DNA from: Bacteroidota bacterium
GTDB taxonomy: Bacteria > Bacteroidota > Bacteroidia > UKL13-3
DNA: 64,000 nt
Direction of reading: 5' to 3'
Assembly: GCA_027488905.1 (NCBI GenBank)
Contig: JAIYAT010000007.1
Coordinates: 248,001 to 312,000, forward strand
Under the pieces are notes generated by a model. That model saw only the letters and a program-made list of their open reading frames with translations. It had not been told where the DNA came from and ran no database searches. Numbering within the stretch: position 1 is the first letter of the stretch; each line of letters opens with the position of its first letter. The translations under genes and the position numbers were made by a program. Shown here piece after piece: positions 38,196 through 47,834 of this stretch.

Positions 38196-40592
38196 TTGCC
38201 TTATCCTAAAAACATAGAAAATAAATTAGCCTTCAACCAAATCACAGATTTGGTGAGTGCTAGATGCCTATCTCCAATGGGCGTGAGTTATGCTCATAAA
38301 GTTAGATTTTTAAATAAATTTGATTTGATTGAACGACTCTTACTTCAGACCAAAGAATTCAAAAGAGTGTTGGAGGAGCGTATGCCATTTCCAGACCAAA
38401 ATTACCTAGACATTGGGCCTTGGCTTTATAAAGCAAGAATTGAAGGAATTTGGTTACTCGAAGAAGAATTACACCAAATAAGATTAACCGTTCAAACCTT
38501 TTTGCATATTGCTAAATTCTTGCGAGAAAGAAATGGCTTGTTCCCAAATTTAGAGGCTTTGATGGAGGGTTTACTCATCAATGATTTGGTTATTCGTAGA
38601 ATTGATAGAATTCTTGAACCTGAAGGCAAACTCAAGGCAAATGCATCGCCAGAACTGTCTAAACTTTCTCAAAAAATTAACGAAAAGGAAACTGAGATTA
38701 GAAGAAAAACGCAAAAACTTTTTGACAAGTTTCAAGACCTTGGGTATTTAGCAGATAATATTGGAGTCAGCATTCGTGAAGGTAGAATGGTATTACCAGT
38801 TTTGGCCGAACACAAACGCCATGTTCCAGGTTTTATGCATGATGAATCTCAAACTGGACAAACTGTTTTTATAGAACCCTCAGAATGTTTTGAACTCAAT
38901 AATTTCTTGAGAGAACTTCAATTGGCTTATAGAAGAGAACGTGAAAGAATCTTGTTGGAAATCACCGACCAATTGCGCCCAGAAATTCCGGAGTTAGAGA
39001 AAAACCTTCAACGATTAGGCTTATTTGATTTTGTGCGTGCCAAAGCACTTTTGGCCTTAGAGATGAAAGCAGACATGCCCTTGCTCTCTCGGCACCCCAG
39101 TATTCATTACATTCAGGCTTATCATCCATTGTTAAAGATGAGCCATGATAAATTGAAATTGAACACCGTACCCTTATCTGTTTCACTCACCAAGGAATCT
39201 CATATCATGGTGATTTCTGGTCCGAATGCTGGTGGAAAATCAGTTTGCCTTAAAACAATTGGGTTGTTGCAATACATGTTGCAGTGCGGTTTTCTTATTC
39301 CATGCGATTCTGCAAGCGAAATTGGAATTTTCAAGGAAATTATGGTCGACATTGGCGATGAGCAAAGTATCGAAAACGACTTAAGTACTTACAGCTCTCA
39401 CTTGCTCAGTATGAAAAATTTTACTGAGTTTGCAGATGCCAAAACCTTGTTTTTAATTGATGAATTTGGAACTGGCACCGACCCACAATTTGGTGGACCT
39501 TTAGCTGAAGCAATTTTGCATCAACTTACCAGAAAGAATGCCTTTGGGGTAGTAACCACTCACTTTAGCAACCTTAAAAACTTTGCCAATCATACACCCG
39601 GTTTGCTAAATGCTTGCATGCTTTTCGACCATGAGGCGCTGCAACCTTTATATGTGTTAGAAACTGGTAAGCCTGGCAGTAGCTACGCTTTTGAGTTGGC
39701 CGTAAAATCAGGTTTGAACCAACACATCATCAACTATGCTAAAAACAAAGTTGGCGATAAGCAACGAAAAGTGGAGGAGTTGTTGGTTGAATTAGAGCGC
39801 GAAAAGCAACATGTAAATGAACTTCGTAAACGCTTTGCCGAAAAGGAGGAGAAAACGGATGTTTTGCTTCAAAAGTACGAAACCTTAACTACGAAGTTTG
39901 AAGCAGAAAAGAAACAAATGCTTAAAAAGGCAAAGGAAGAAGCCTTGGCATTGGTGTCTGAAGCAAATAGTAAGATAGAAGCCACCATTCGTGAGATAAA
40001 ACAGGAACAAGCCAGTAGCGAAGTTCAACGAAAAGCCAGAACCTTGGTTAAAGACGAAATCCAGTTGTTAAGGCAAGAAGTAATTGAAGAGGAACCTGAG
40101 CTAAATGAAAGCAAGTCGGAATTTGTTGCAAGCACAGGGCAAATTCAAGTTGGGGATATGGTTAAAGTGGTTGGTCAAGAAACACCTGTAAAGGTTTTAG
40201 AAATTCAAAAAAACAAGGCTGTAATTGGCATGGGTGATTTGCGCAGTACGGTTGCATTAAGTAAATTAGAAAGACTTGAAAAAGAGCAGCCAGCCAGCAA
40301 AAAGCAGGCACCTAAGGGCATTGACTTCAATGCTAAAATGCAACACTTTTCTTCTGAGCTAAATGTTATTGGCACTAGGGGAGAAGAGGCCTTAAAGCAA
40401 CTAGATGATTATTTGGATGATGCTTTAATGCTTGGCATGAAGCAAGTCCGAATTGTACATGGAAAAGGATATGGTATTCTAAGAAAGCTCATAAGGAATT
40501 CGCTTAAAATGAATAAAATGGTAGAGACTTTTCAGGATGAACACATAGAATTAGGTGGAGATGGCGTAACCATTGTCACCTTAAAAGTATAA
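38196..40592 (+). CDS. mutS2: MutS2 endonuclease / ribosome collision factor
   Basis: 798 residues. Helical lever/clamp region, then an ATPase with Walker A SGPNAGGKS (about 342-349), Walker B TLFLIDEFGTGTDP, and a long coiled-coil (about 515-620). The C-terminal Smr nuclease domain (RGEEALKQLDDYLDDAL ... VRIVHGKGYGILRKL) ends the protein. MutS2 lacks the mismatch-recognition domain; family work links it to recombination suppression and to splitting collided ribosomes. The probable start is the TTG at 38196 (MPYPKNIENKL), matching homologous N-termini. The stop is directly adjacent to the convergent DsbA-like gene. Confidence 0.95.
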   Translation: MPYPKNIENKLAFNQITDLVSARCLSPMGVSYAHKVRFLNKFDLIERLLLQTKEFKRVLEERMPFPDQNYLDIGPWLYKARIEGIWLLEEELHQIRLTVQTFLHIAKFLRERNGLFPNLEALMEGLLINDLVIRRIDRILEPEGKLKANASPELSKLSQKINEKETEIRRKTQKLFDKFQDLGYLADNIGVSIREGRMVLPVLAEHKRHVPGFMHDESQTGQTVFIEPSECFELNNFLRELQLAYRRERERILLEITDQLRPEIPELEKNLQRLGLFDFVRAKALLALEMKADMPLLSRHPSIHYIQAYHPLLKMSHDKLKLNTVPLSVSLTKESHIMVISGPNAGGKSVCLKTIGLLQYMLQCGFLIPCDSASEIGIFKEIMVDIGDEQSIENDLSTYSSHLLSMKNFTEFADAKTLFLIDEFGTGTDPQFGGPLAEAILHQLTRKNAFGVVTTHFSNLKNFANHTPGLLNACMLFDHEALQPLYVLETGKPGSSYAFELAVKSGLNQHIINYAKNKVGDKQRKVEELLVELEREKQHVNELRKRFAEKEEKTDVLLQKYETLTTKFEAEKKQMLKKAKEEALALVSEANSKIEATIREIKQEQASSEVQRKARTLVKDEIQLLRQEVIEEEPELNESKSEFVASTGQIQVGDMVKVVGQETPVKVLEIQKNKAVIGMGDLRSTVALSKLERLEKEQPASKKQAPKGIDFNAKMQHFSSELNVIGTRGEEALKQLDDYLDDALMLGMKQVRIVHGKGYGILRKLIRNSLKMNKMVETFQDEHIELGGDGVTIVTLKV
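39711..39720 (+). repeat. GGTTTGAACC dispersed word, copy 11
   Basis: Exact, with CA before and AA after; encodes Gly-Leu-Asn-Gln in mutS2, just before the coiled-coil. Confidence 0.9.
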
Positions 40593-41276
40593 CTAAAGCT
40601 GCTTTAGTTTTTCTAGCGCTTCTTTCAAAGATTCGTAATCGGTATAACCATTAGATAAGGCATACCATTTCCCATTTTTAATGGCTAAAACTGCTGGAAA
40701 TCCATTTACTCCTAAGGCATTCACATGCTTAAAACTATTGAAAGCGCGTGTCTTCATTTCTTCCGATTTCAATAAAGTTAAAAATTGGTCGGGGTTGAAC
40801 CCAAACTGTTTGGCTAAACTTACATAAACAGTATCCTCTCTTAAATCTAAGCCATCAACATAATATTTAGCTTGCAGAGCGGATGCAAATGGAATAGCTA
40901 GTTTTAAGTTTAGTTCTTTACAGACTTCAATGGCAATTGAAGGAATAACAGAGCTGCTATAGATGGATTTTGTTTTAAGCTGATCCAAATAGGGTTTGCC
41001 AAACTTTACACCAGTTAGTTTTTCTAACCTTGGATATGCTCCTAAAATATAATCTGCAAAGTCGCCAATTGGGCCTTCTCTTTCACCTACAACCATGCCT
41101 CCGCTAAGAATGTCAAAATAAAAAGTTTCATCATTTTCATGAGCAACTTTTTTAATTACTTCAGAAAATCCAAAACACCAACCACACATTGGGTCAAACA
41201 CATAAACTATGGTATCTTTTGCGCTACTTGTCATACAAAATAAAGAAAGAAGTAAACCGAATAAAAGTTTTTTCAT
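40593..41276 (-). CDS. DsbA/FrnE-like thioredoxin-fold protein, exported
   Basis: 227 residues with a signal peptide (about 1-19). Active-site CGWC at Cys31-Cys34 in VFDPMCGWCFG. A helical insert and the cis-Pro region (VNGFPAVLAI) are typical of DsbA-type oxidoreductases. Expected role: forming or exchanging disulfides in the periplasm, or a dehydrogenase-like FrnE role. It is downstream of a small membrane protein and a response regulator on the same strand. Confidence 0.85.
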   Translation of the reverse strand: MKKLLFGLLLSLFCMTSSAKDTIVYVFDPMCGWCFGFSEVIKKVAHENDETFYFDILSGGMVVGEREGPIGDFADYILGAYPRLEKLTGVKFGKPYLDQLKTKSIYSSSVIPSIAIEVCKELNLKLAIPFASALQAKYYVDGLDLREDTVYVSLAKQFGFNPDQFLTLLKSEEMKTRAFNSFKHVNALGVNGFPAVLAIKNGKWYALSNGYTDYESLKEALEKLKQL

Positions 41277-41292
41277 TTAGAAAATAGTGCCC

Positions 41293-41694
41293 TTAGCTTC
41301 TTTGGGTAATATAAAACAAACCAACAAAACCAGCTACAAAATGCATCGGAATAGTAAGTAAGGCAAAATGCTCTGGAGTTGGTGTTCCATCTGGCAATGT
41401 TGCTGCAAATGATGGAAACATGCTTAAAGCAGTAAAAGAAGCGCCAATAAAAATAAACAACCTGTTTGCCTCTTTAAAGTTCTTTTGTAAGAAAAAGTAA
41501 ACAATTGCTCCAATCAAAATTGGTAGAATAGATGAAATAACTACGGCAATTGGAAACCCATTTGGCAATCCAGTTATTTTGAAGGAATATTCTAGAATAA
41601 ACAACCAAGAAATATTAATGCCCGCAGCAATTAAACCACCTTGCGAGGCTGCTTTTAAGACTTTTAAAATGCTTTTAGAATTAATTTGACTCAT
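41293..41694 (-). CDS. Four-helix membrane protein, DUF6069-like
   Basis: 133 residues with four predicted transmembrane segments (about 15-36, 49-68, 78-96, 112-130). Features include SQGGLIAAGINISWLFI and PMHFVAGFVGLFYI. It resembles DUF6069 membrane proteins, but I am not certain. It starts 4 nt inside the response-regulator gene (ATGA overlap), so the two are likely translationally coupled. Function unknown. Confidence 0.7.
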   Translation of the reverse strand: MSQINSKSILKVLKAASQGGLIAAGINISWLFILEYSFKITGLPNGFPIAVVISSILPILIGAIVYFFLQKNFKEANRLFIFIGASFTALSMFPSFAATLPDGTPTPEHFALLTIPMHFVAGFVGLFYITQRS

Positions 41695-42098
41695 ATTTGA
41701 GAAAGGATTTTTTCTATTTTTAAGGAAGTTAATGGCTTAGAAACATAGTCTAACACATAAGGATAGGCTTTTGATTTTTCTTGATCGCGTGCATCGATAG
41801 AAGAACTAAACATAAAAATGTTAAGTTTTATATGATGCTTTTCAATTTCGTTTAAAAAATCCCAGCCGTTATATATAGGCATGTTAATGTCTAACAAAAC
41901 AATCCAATTTTCCTCATAACCATTAAAAATGAAATCTTGTACGGCTTGTTTTCCATCTTTAAATGCAATTATCTCGAAATCTGAGTTATACTGTTTTAAG
42001 ATTCGGGTTGTCAAAAAAATAGTTATATCATCATCGTCAATAATCACGAATTTTTGAGGCTTTTGGTGTGTGAGTTTTTCTTCCAAAATATCTTTCAA
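41691..42098 (-). CDS. Stand-alone response regulator receiver (CheY-like)
   Basis: 135 residues, a single receiver domain. Acidic pocket Asp21-Asp24, phosphoacceptor Asp70 (LLDINMP), switch Ser in MFSSS (98-100) and invariant Lys121 (VSKPL). There is no output domain, so it must act through protein contact. No histidine kinase is adjacent. The 4-nt overlap with the downstream membrane-protein gene is the only context clue. Confidence 0.9.
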   Translation of the reverse strand: MKDILEEKLTHQKPQKFVIIDDDDITIFLTTRILKQYNSDFEIIAFKDGKQAVQDFIFNGYEENWIVLLDINMPIYNGWDFLNEIEKHHIKLNIFMFSSSIDARDQEKSKAYPYVLDYVSKPLTSLKIEKILSQI

Positions 42099-42165
42099 AC
42101 TGATATAGCAATACTAAGCATAGTTTTAACTAATTAAAAGCATAAATATCTATAATTGCTAAAAA

Positions 42166-42900
42166 TTATAGGCTTGATTTCCAAACCAACCTTGTGCCAG
42201 ATTTGCCCCAATCCTTTAATCCTTTGCTAATTTCTTCTCTAAATGCGGCTTGTTTGATTTTTTTTCCTTTAATTTTAGGAACAATAAATGTATTTTCTGG
42301 GAGTGTTTGAGGCTCCACTTTTGTTGCAAAATAAGTGATGTTCATGCGTGGAATTGCTATTCCAAGTATCATCCCTGGAAGTCCATTAAAACTTTCTGGT
42401 CCGCCAGAAATGGGAATTTGTTCAGTATAAAAAGCAATTACATAAACTGAATCGAACAAAATAGTTGCCGCCTTTCTGCAATTGTATCCTGCAATTTCTC
42501 TAAACTCCCCTAAGTATTTCCAATCATAAATTGGCAAACTATCTTGTATGATATAATTGTTTTCGAAGACTTGTTTAACAGCCATTACTTGTGTGTCTTT
42601 ATAATTCTGCCAAACAAGGTTTGTATTTGCAGGTTTGATCCAACCTGGTATAGAAGCTTCTTCTTCGATTGAGATTTTATACGCAGTTTGAGTAAGATTA
42701 AAATGAAGCTCAAACATATCCGTTTTATATTTTGGAAGGGTTTTTAGGAATGCCTCAGTCCAACTGTCTGCTTCAGTAAAATGTTTATGAATGTTTTCTT
42801 TTCTTTCGTAGGTAATTTTACCAGAAAAAATAAGTTGTTGAGCCTTTAAGGTTTGGTTCAAACCAATAACTAAACTAACTACAAAAAATAACCTAATCAT
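42166..42900 (-). CDS. GLPGLI family exported protein
   Basis: 244 residues. Signal peptide containing GLNQTLKAQ, cut after KAQ near 21. The central GPESFNGLPGMILGI motif defines the GLPGLI family, whose members often sit beside TonB-type receptors in Bacteroidota. Other family features are YERKENI near the start of the mature protein and IAGYNCRKA. The role is unknown, probably periplasmic and linked to the adjacent barrel. Overlaps the receptor gene by 8 nt, so they are coexpressed. Confidence 0.88.
   Translation of the reverse strand: MIRLFFVVSLVIGLNQTLKAQQLIFSGKITYERKENIHKHFTEADSWTEAFLKTLPKYKTDMFELHFNLTQTAYKISIEEEASIPGWIKPANTNLVWQNYKDTQVMAVKQVFENNYIIQDSLPIYDWKYLGEFREIAGYNCRKAATILFDSVYVIAFYTEQIPISGGPESFNGLPGMILGIAIPRMNITYFATKVEPQTLPENTFIVPKIKGKKIKQAAFREEISKGLKDWGKSGTRLVWKSSL
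42855..42864 (-). repeat. GGTTTGAACC dispersed word, copy 12 (signal-peptide region)
   Basis: Exact; minus-strand context ATTGGTTTGAACCAAA, encoding Gly-Leu-Asn-Gln in the signal peptide of the GLPGLI protein. Confidence 0.9.
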
Positions 42901-45709
42901 TGTTGTTTCCTCCCTCTCTGTTGCTATTTAGATTCCAAGTTAACCCAAACAATACATATCTTTTTAAGACTAAGTAGTTTTGTTCACTAACATAATTACT
43001 ATTGGCATTTCTTTCAAAACCAATATTTTGATTAAAAATATCTACTACTGTAACATGCGCTTCTAGTTGGTCCCATGGTAAAAATCTTCTGCTAAAATTT
43101 AAGTTAACAATGGTGTTGGTGTTGCCTACAAATGAACCAATGCCTGCGCGCCTATTCCAATCGCAATCTACACCCCATTTAAACTTTTTTGGTAAATGAA
43201 AACTAATACTTGAGTTGATGGTATAATTATAAAATTCAGTAATCACATCTTTTCTAAGGCTAGTGCTAGAGCGGTTGTAGCCGATAGATGGAGATAAATA
43301 GACTTCAAATTTTTCTTCTTTTTCAAAACTTAGGTTCAACCCATAATTTAGATTGGTATTGATATTTATATTACTTAACCCATTTATAAAGTTTGATCTT
43401 TTATAAACGCCTCCATTAAATTGATTCCCCACACCCAGATTAAGCTTTGGTATTTTAAAGAAATAATAGGTATAAAAACTCATTGATTGGTTTCCATCCA
43501 CATTAACTGTTTTAAATACTCTTCTGCCAAGTTCATCTACTTGGTCGAAATTGGCAAAGTCATTTAACGTATTCGAAAGGTTAAAATTAAGCCATAGACT
43601 TTTTCCTGAAATTGGTTTATAGTTGTTATAACTAAGGTTAACACTATTGGTAAAACTTTGTCCTAAATTCTGATTTCCTTGAAACACAACTAGCGGATTA
43701 CTTAGATTTTGAATTGGATTAATTTGCTGTAAGGTTGGTTGTCTGGTAGAACCATTATAATTTAAATTGAGAGACCTAGTTGAACTAATTTTGTAATTTA
43801 AACGAGCTGAGGGGAAAATATTTGTAAAGTTTTGGGTAAGTGTGGTATCTAGCGATTTGTTTTCTTGAGTTAAGGCAGTTTGCGATATTTTTGCCCCTAC
43901 TGAGGTGTTTATTTTCTTGTTCACAAAACGTAACAATAATTCACCCTTTTGAATACCAATTGTATAATCTAAATCATTTGAAAGTGAGTCTACGCGTAAA
44001 TCAAATGCACCATTGCTATTTTTATTGAAGGTATTTATACTGGATTGACTTTTGGTTAAGTGGTAATCATAACTACCTACGATAAAAAGTTTTTTCCCTA
44101 AAGGTTCTGTATAGGTAACACTTGCTCCAAGCGCATTTCCTTTTTCTGTGGCGGGAGTAAGTTGGTCTAGCTGCTGCTCGCTGTTAAGACTAGAATCACC
44201 ATTGTAAAAAAGTGTGGTAGAGAATAAACTACTCGTTTTATTATTATCCGTAAGGCGTTGATCATATTTTAAAGAGATGGTTCTGCCAACAGTTTTGAAC
44301 TTTTTATTTAGTACTAAGGAATAATTGAGTGTGGTATTGCTTCCTTCACTTTTGTTGACCCTATTATTTCTGTTCACTAATCTGTTTTCCTCATTTAAAT
44401 TATCTGCATTAATTTCAGCAACATTATTATAGAAGGACTGTGTGAAATTGGTTTTAATGACAAGACTGCTTAACGAATCTAGTTTAAACTCTGCTTTACC
44501 GTTTAACGTATTATTGGTTCTGTTACGGTTGGTTCTTGAAACTACATCATTGTAATAGGTTGTGTCTGGTAAAATCCATTGAGAGAAATCCCGCTCGGCG
44601 CCAATAACTATTGCGTTTCTATGCGATGCTGTTAGGTTATAAATCTGTTTGTCATTTTTTAGTTTATCACTATAATGTGCACCAACATACCTTGTGGTAG
44701 GAATTCCGTTTCCTTCATAATCTCCTTCAGAACCTTCAAAATAACTAAACATATATCCACTAGCCTCATCATATTCAATATTGTTTCCACCTAAATATTG
44801 TTCCCTTTCATCCCAATCTAAATCAGAATTTTGAGTATTTGAAATGGTTGAAAAAAAGGCTAACTTTCTTTTGCCAGAAAATTTGTTTAGAAGCACTTTA
44901 CTTTCATATCTATTATCCCCACTTCCAGAATTATTTAACTTAGGATCATCCACAGGATTTGGGGTTCCGTAGGCAGCATTTATTTTACCGAAATATCCTT
45001 TTTTTGCATCTTCTTTTAGGGTAAGGTTGATGGTTTTCTCTTTTGTACCATCATCAATTCCTGTAAAAGCTGTTTGCTCGCTCTTTTTATCAAAAACCTG
45101 AACTGTTTCTACATTATCTGCCTTGATGTTTTTAGTAGCAATGGTTGGGTCATTTCCAAAAAACTCTTCGCCATCCACTAGCACTTTCTTTACTTCTTGG
45201 CCTTGGGCAGTAATTTTCCCATCTTTATCTACTTGAATACCTGGAAGTCTTTTAAGTAGGTCTTCCACATTTGAATTTTTGTTTACCAAAAAACTATCCA
45301 CTAAAAACTCCACTGTATCTCCTTTAAGTTTGATAGCTTGTCTATCTTTAATGATAATTTCTTTGAGCAAATTTGTTTTAGAAATCAAACTAATCGAACC
45401 TAAATCTTTTATTTCCTCGGCTTGCAAGGCAACCATTTCTTCATAATCTGCAAATCCTGGGTGGGAAATAAGAACTCTGTAAGTGTCTGGTTTTATTGAT
45501 GTAAAGTTGAAAATCCCGCTGCTATTTGCAAATTGTTTTTTATAAATGCTCGAATCCTTTTTCAATAAAATCACCGCAGAATAGGCCATGGGTTTGTAGT
45601 TGCTGGTATCAGCAATAACTCCTTTTAGCGTTGCAGTTTGGGACAAACCCAAAAAAGGTAAAAATAGAAAAATAAGAAAATGAAATTGTTTAATTGTTTT
45701 CATAGGCAT
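42893..45709 (-). CDS. TonB-dependent receptor-like outer-membrane barrel
   Basis: 938 residues; the start is at 45709 or, two codons later, at 45703 (MKTIKQ). Signal peptide ends at LGLSQ. A CarboxypepD_reg-like domain (about 25-110, TLKGVIADTSNYKPMAYSAVIL) is followed by a plug domain (NVEDLLKRLPGIQVDKDGKITAQGQEV with VDGEEFFGNDP) and a C-terminal large beta-barrel of alternating strands. I see no clear TonB box. Function: outer-membrane uptake or export of an unknown substrate. Translationally coupled to the GLPGLI gene. Confidence 0.85.
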   Translation of the reverse strand: MPMKTIKQFHFLIFLFLPFLGLSQTATLKGVIADTSNYKPMAYSAVILLKKDSSIYKKQFANSSGIFNFTSIKPDTYRVLISHPGFADYEEMVALQAEEIKDLGSISLISKTNLLKEIIIKDRQAIKLKGDTVEFLVDSFLVNKNSNVEDLLKRLPGIQVDKDGKITAQGQEVKKVLVDGEEFFGNDPTIATKNIKADNVETVQVFDKKSEQTAFTGIDDGTKEKTINLTLKEDAKKGYFGKINAAYGTPNPVDDPKLNNSGSGDNRYESKVLLNKFSGKRKLAFFSTISNTQNSDLDWDEREQYLGGNNIEYDEASGYMFSYFEGSEGDYEGNGIPTTRYVGAHYSDKLKNDKQIYNLTASHRNAIVIGAERDFSQWILPDTTYYNDVVSRTNRNRTNNTLNGKAEFKLDSLSSLVIKTNFTQSFYNNVAEINADNLNEENRLVNRNNRVNKSEGSNTTLNYSLVLNKKFKTVGRTISLKYDQRLTDNNKTSSLFSTTLFYNGDSSLNSEQQLDQLTPATEKGNALGASVTYTEPLGKKLFIVGSYDYHLTKSQSSINTFNKNSNGAFDLRVDSLSNDLDYTIGIQKGELLLRFVNKKINTSVGAKISQTALTQENKSLDTTLTQNFTNIFPSARLNYKISSTRSLNLNYNGSTRQPTLQQINPIQNLSNPLVVFQGNQNLGQSFTNSVNLSYNNYKPISGKSLWLNFNLSNTLNDFANFDQVDELGRRVFKTVNVDGNQSMSFYTYYFFKIPKLNLGVGNQFNGGVYKRSNFINGLSNININTNLNYGLNLSFEKEEKFEVYLSPSIGYNRSSTSLRKDVITEFYNYTINSSISFHLPKKFKWGVDCDWNRRAGIGSFVGNTNTIVNLNFSRRFLPWDQLEAHVTVVDIFNQNIGFERNANSNYVSEQNYLVLKRYVLFGLTWNLNSNREGGNNND

Positions 45710-45806
45710 CCAAAAATGACAATCTCTTAACTAAGTTTAAAGAATTTTATTATAAGTGGTTAAAGATTGGTTTGAGCCAAGGCAAAATATTACTTTCGAA
45801 AGTTCA

Positions 45807-46550
45807 ATGGAGAAAAACAAAGAATGGTTTAAAGAGTGGTTTAACTCGCCTTATTATCATATACTTTACGGCGAAAGAGACCGAAAGGAAGCTGAATTTT
45901 TCCTCACAAATTTGGTAAATAGGTATCATCCTAAACCTGATTCAAACTTTTTAGATTTGGCTTGCGGCGCCGGACGTCATAGTGTTTTTCTTAATAATTT
46001 AGGTTTTTCAGTTACTGGTATTGATTTGTCTAGCCATAGTATTTCATTGGCTAAACAATTTGAAAACTCTAAATTGCATTTTGAAGTAGGCGATTTAAGA
46101 ACTTTTACCCTGCCTCAAAAATTTGATTTTGTTTTGAACCTATTTACCAGTTTTGGCTATTTTGATTGCATGAATACCAATAAATTGGTGATTAATCAAG
46201 TAATGCAGGTTTTAAAACCAAATGCCTATTTTATCATAGATTTTCTAAATTCAGCTAAGATTCTAAAAGGCTTAATTCCCCATGAAGTCAAAGAAATTCA
46301 AGGTATTAACTTTGATATTAAAAAAGAAAATGTTGATGGCATAATTGTCAAAGACATAAGGTTTAAAGATCAAGGGCAATCTTTTCATTACCAAGAAAAA
46401 GTGCAGGCCCTAAGCTTGCAAGATTTTGAATTGCTTTTTGAGACTTGTGGGCTAAAACTTATAGAAACTTTTGGCAATTATAGTTTAGGTTCTTTTTTGG
46501 TAAATGAAAGCGATAGATTAATTTTAGTAACCCAACCTAAATATGCTTGA
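45807..46550 (+). CDS. SAM-dependent methyltransferase
   Basis: 247 residues from the ATG at 45807 (a GTG at 45756 is in frame but adds atypical residues). Class I Rossmann fold: motif I LDLACGAGRHS, motif II GIDLS, then FDFVLNLFTSFGYF. The N-terminal WFKEWFNSPYYHILYGERD is a strong family marker of small-molecule or tRNA-type methyltransferases common in this phylum. The substrate is unknown. It overlaps the PAP2 gene by 8 nt, giving a methyltransferase-PAP2-ZIP operon. Confidence 0.82.
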   Translation: MEKNKEWFKEWFNSPYYHILYGERDRKEAEFFLTNLVNRYHPKPDSNFLDLACGAGRHSVFLNNLGFSVTGIDLSSHSISLAKQFENSKLHFEVGDLRTFTLPQKFDFVLNLFTSFGYFDCMNTNKLVINQVMQVLKPNAYFIIDFLNSAKILKGLIPHEVKEIQGINFDIKKENVDGIIVKDIRFKDQGQSFHYQEKVQALSLQDFELLFETCGLKLIETFGNYSLGSFLVNESDRLILVTQPKYA

Positions 46551-47106
46551 TCAACTGCTTAGTTTAGATAGGTCTTTGTTTTTAGGAGTCAATAATGGTC
46601 TTTCAAACCCATTCTTAAATAGTTTATGTTTGATCCTAAGGAACCAGGCTACTTGGTATCCGATGTATGCCATTTTCATCTATTTTTTAATTAAACAATA
46701 CAAAGTAGAATCCTGGAAGATATTGTTGGCAGCGGGTTTAATGGTATTACTATCCGACCAGTTTAGTGCTAATTTGGTTAAAAATACCTTTATGAGATTA
46801 AGACCTTGCGCAGAGCCTTTACTAGCAGGGAAAGTTCTTCATTTAACAGGTTCTTGCAATGGATATAGTTTTATCTCTGCCCATGCTACTAACCATTTTG
46901 CAGTGGCTATATTTTTAGCCTATTGTTTTAGAACTTTGAAATGGCTGTTGCCAATACTGCTATTTTGGGCATTTAGCATTGCCTTTTCGCAGGTTTATGT
47001 TGGGGTACATTACCCTTTAGATGTTACAATTGGGGCGGCATGTGGAATTTTATTTGGGGTAGCATTTTCTAGATATGTTTTTAAATTCGTAAAGATTATA
47101 GAATGA
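46543..47106 (+). CDS. PAP2-family membrane phosphatase
   Basis: 187 residues with about five transmembrane segments. PAP2 signature: KNTFMRLRPC (K-x6-RP), YSFISAHATNHF (the SGH-type motif), and SQVYVGVHYPLDV with the nucleophilic His. Expected to dephosphorylate undecaprenyl pyrophosphate or lipid phosphates at the periplasmic face. Overlaps the next gene by 4 nt. Confidence 0.88.
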   Translation: MLDQLLSLDRSLFLGVNNGLSNPFLNSLCLILRNQATWYPMYAIFIYFLIKQYKVESWKILLAAGLMVLLSDQFSANLVKNTFMRLRPCAEPLLAGKVLHLTGSCNGYSFISAHATNHFAVAIFLAYCFRTLKWLLPILLFWAFSIAFSQVYVGVHYPLDVTIGAACGILFGVAFSRYVFKFVKIIE

Positions 47107-47834
47107 GTTGGTTTTGGTTGTTGTTATTGCCTGTTGGTCCACTGATAGGAACTTATTTAGGGGTTAAAGGCTCTAAGAAAGTGGGAAGTAATTTAGCGTG
47201 GTTTTTATCTTTTGCTGGCGCTTACTTATTAGGAATTACAATTTTAAATTTAATTCCAGAAGTGTTTAGGGTATTTGACCCCTTTAAAGGTGCATTAATG
47301 CTGCTAGGTTTCTTTTTTCAAATATTTTTGGAAAGGTTTTCCGAAGGTGTTGAACATGGGCATGTACATTCTCATAATCATTTAAAGCACAAGGTTTTGC
47401 CAATCGGTGTGGTGTTATCAATGAGCCTTCATTCACTATCAGAAGGCGTGCCTTTAGGCGCTTTGTGGTTGGAAGGCAGTTCACATTTCTTTCCTTTTTT
47501 ATTCGGCATTATGATACATGAAGTACCTGCGGCATTTGCCTTATTAGCTTTATTAAAAGGTTTGAACCTACGTGAGAGTATTCTTGTTCGAACAGGTTTT
47601 GTATATTCTTTAATGTCTTTCGCTGGAGCCTTACTTAGTATATTCTTGGAATCGAGCATTCCAGCCGAGTTTTTCGAATATTTTATGGCCTTTGTAATTG
47701 GAACATTTTTGCATATTTCAACTACCATTTTATTTGAAAACAGCGAACACCATATTTTCAATAAGAAAAAGCTAACAGCAGTTTTTGTTGGAATTTCGCT
47801 TGCCTTATTGATAAGTTTAATGCACGCGCACTAA
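47103..47834 (+). CDS. ZIP-family metal transporter
   Basis: 243 residues with about seven to eight transmembrane segments. The ZIP metal-binding motifs are HSLSEGVPLGAL and HEVPAAFALLALL; the variable loop is His-rich (HGHVHSHNH), as in many zinc/iron ZIPs. It should move zinc or iron into the cytoplasm. The stop overlaps the stop of the convergent DCC gene (CTAA). The dispersed word at 47559 encodes GLNL in a loop near the second motif. Confidence 0.9.
   Translation: MSWFWLLLLPVGPLIGTYLGVKGSKKVGSNLAWFLSFAGAYLLGITILNLIPEVFRVFDPFKGALMLLGFFFQIFLERFSEGVEHGHVHSHNHLKHKVLPIGVVLSMSLHSLSEGVPLGALWLEGSSHFFPFLFGIMIHEVPAAFALLALLKGLNLRESILVRTGFVYSLMSFAGALLSIFLESSIPAEFFEYFMAFVIGTFLHISTTILFENSEHHIFNKKKLTAVFVGISLALLISLMHAH
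47559..47568 (+). repeat. GGTTTGAACC dispersed word, copy 13
   Basis: Exact, in the ZIP transporter gene, encoding Gly-Leu-Asn then Leu. Flanks AA and TA, so the extended flank is not conserved here. Confidence 0.9.
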
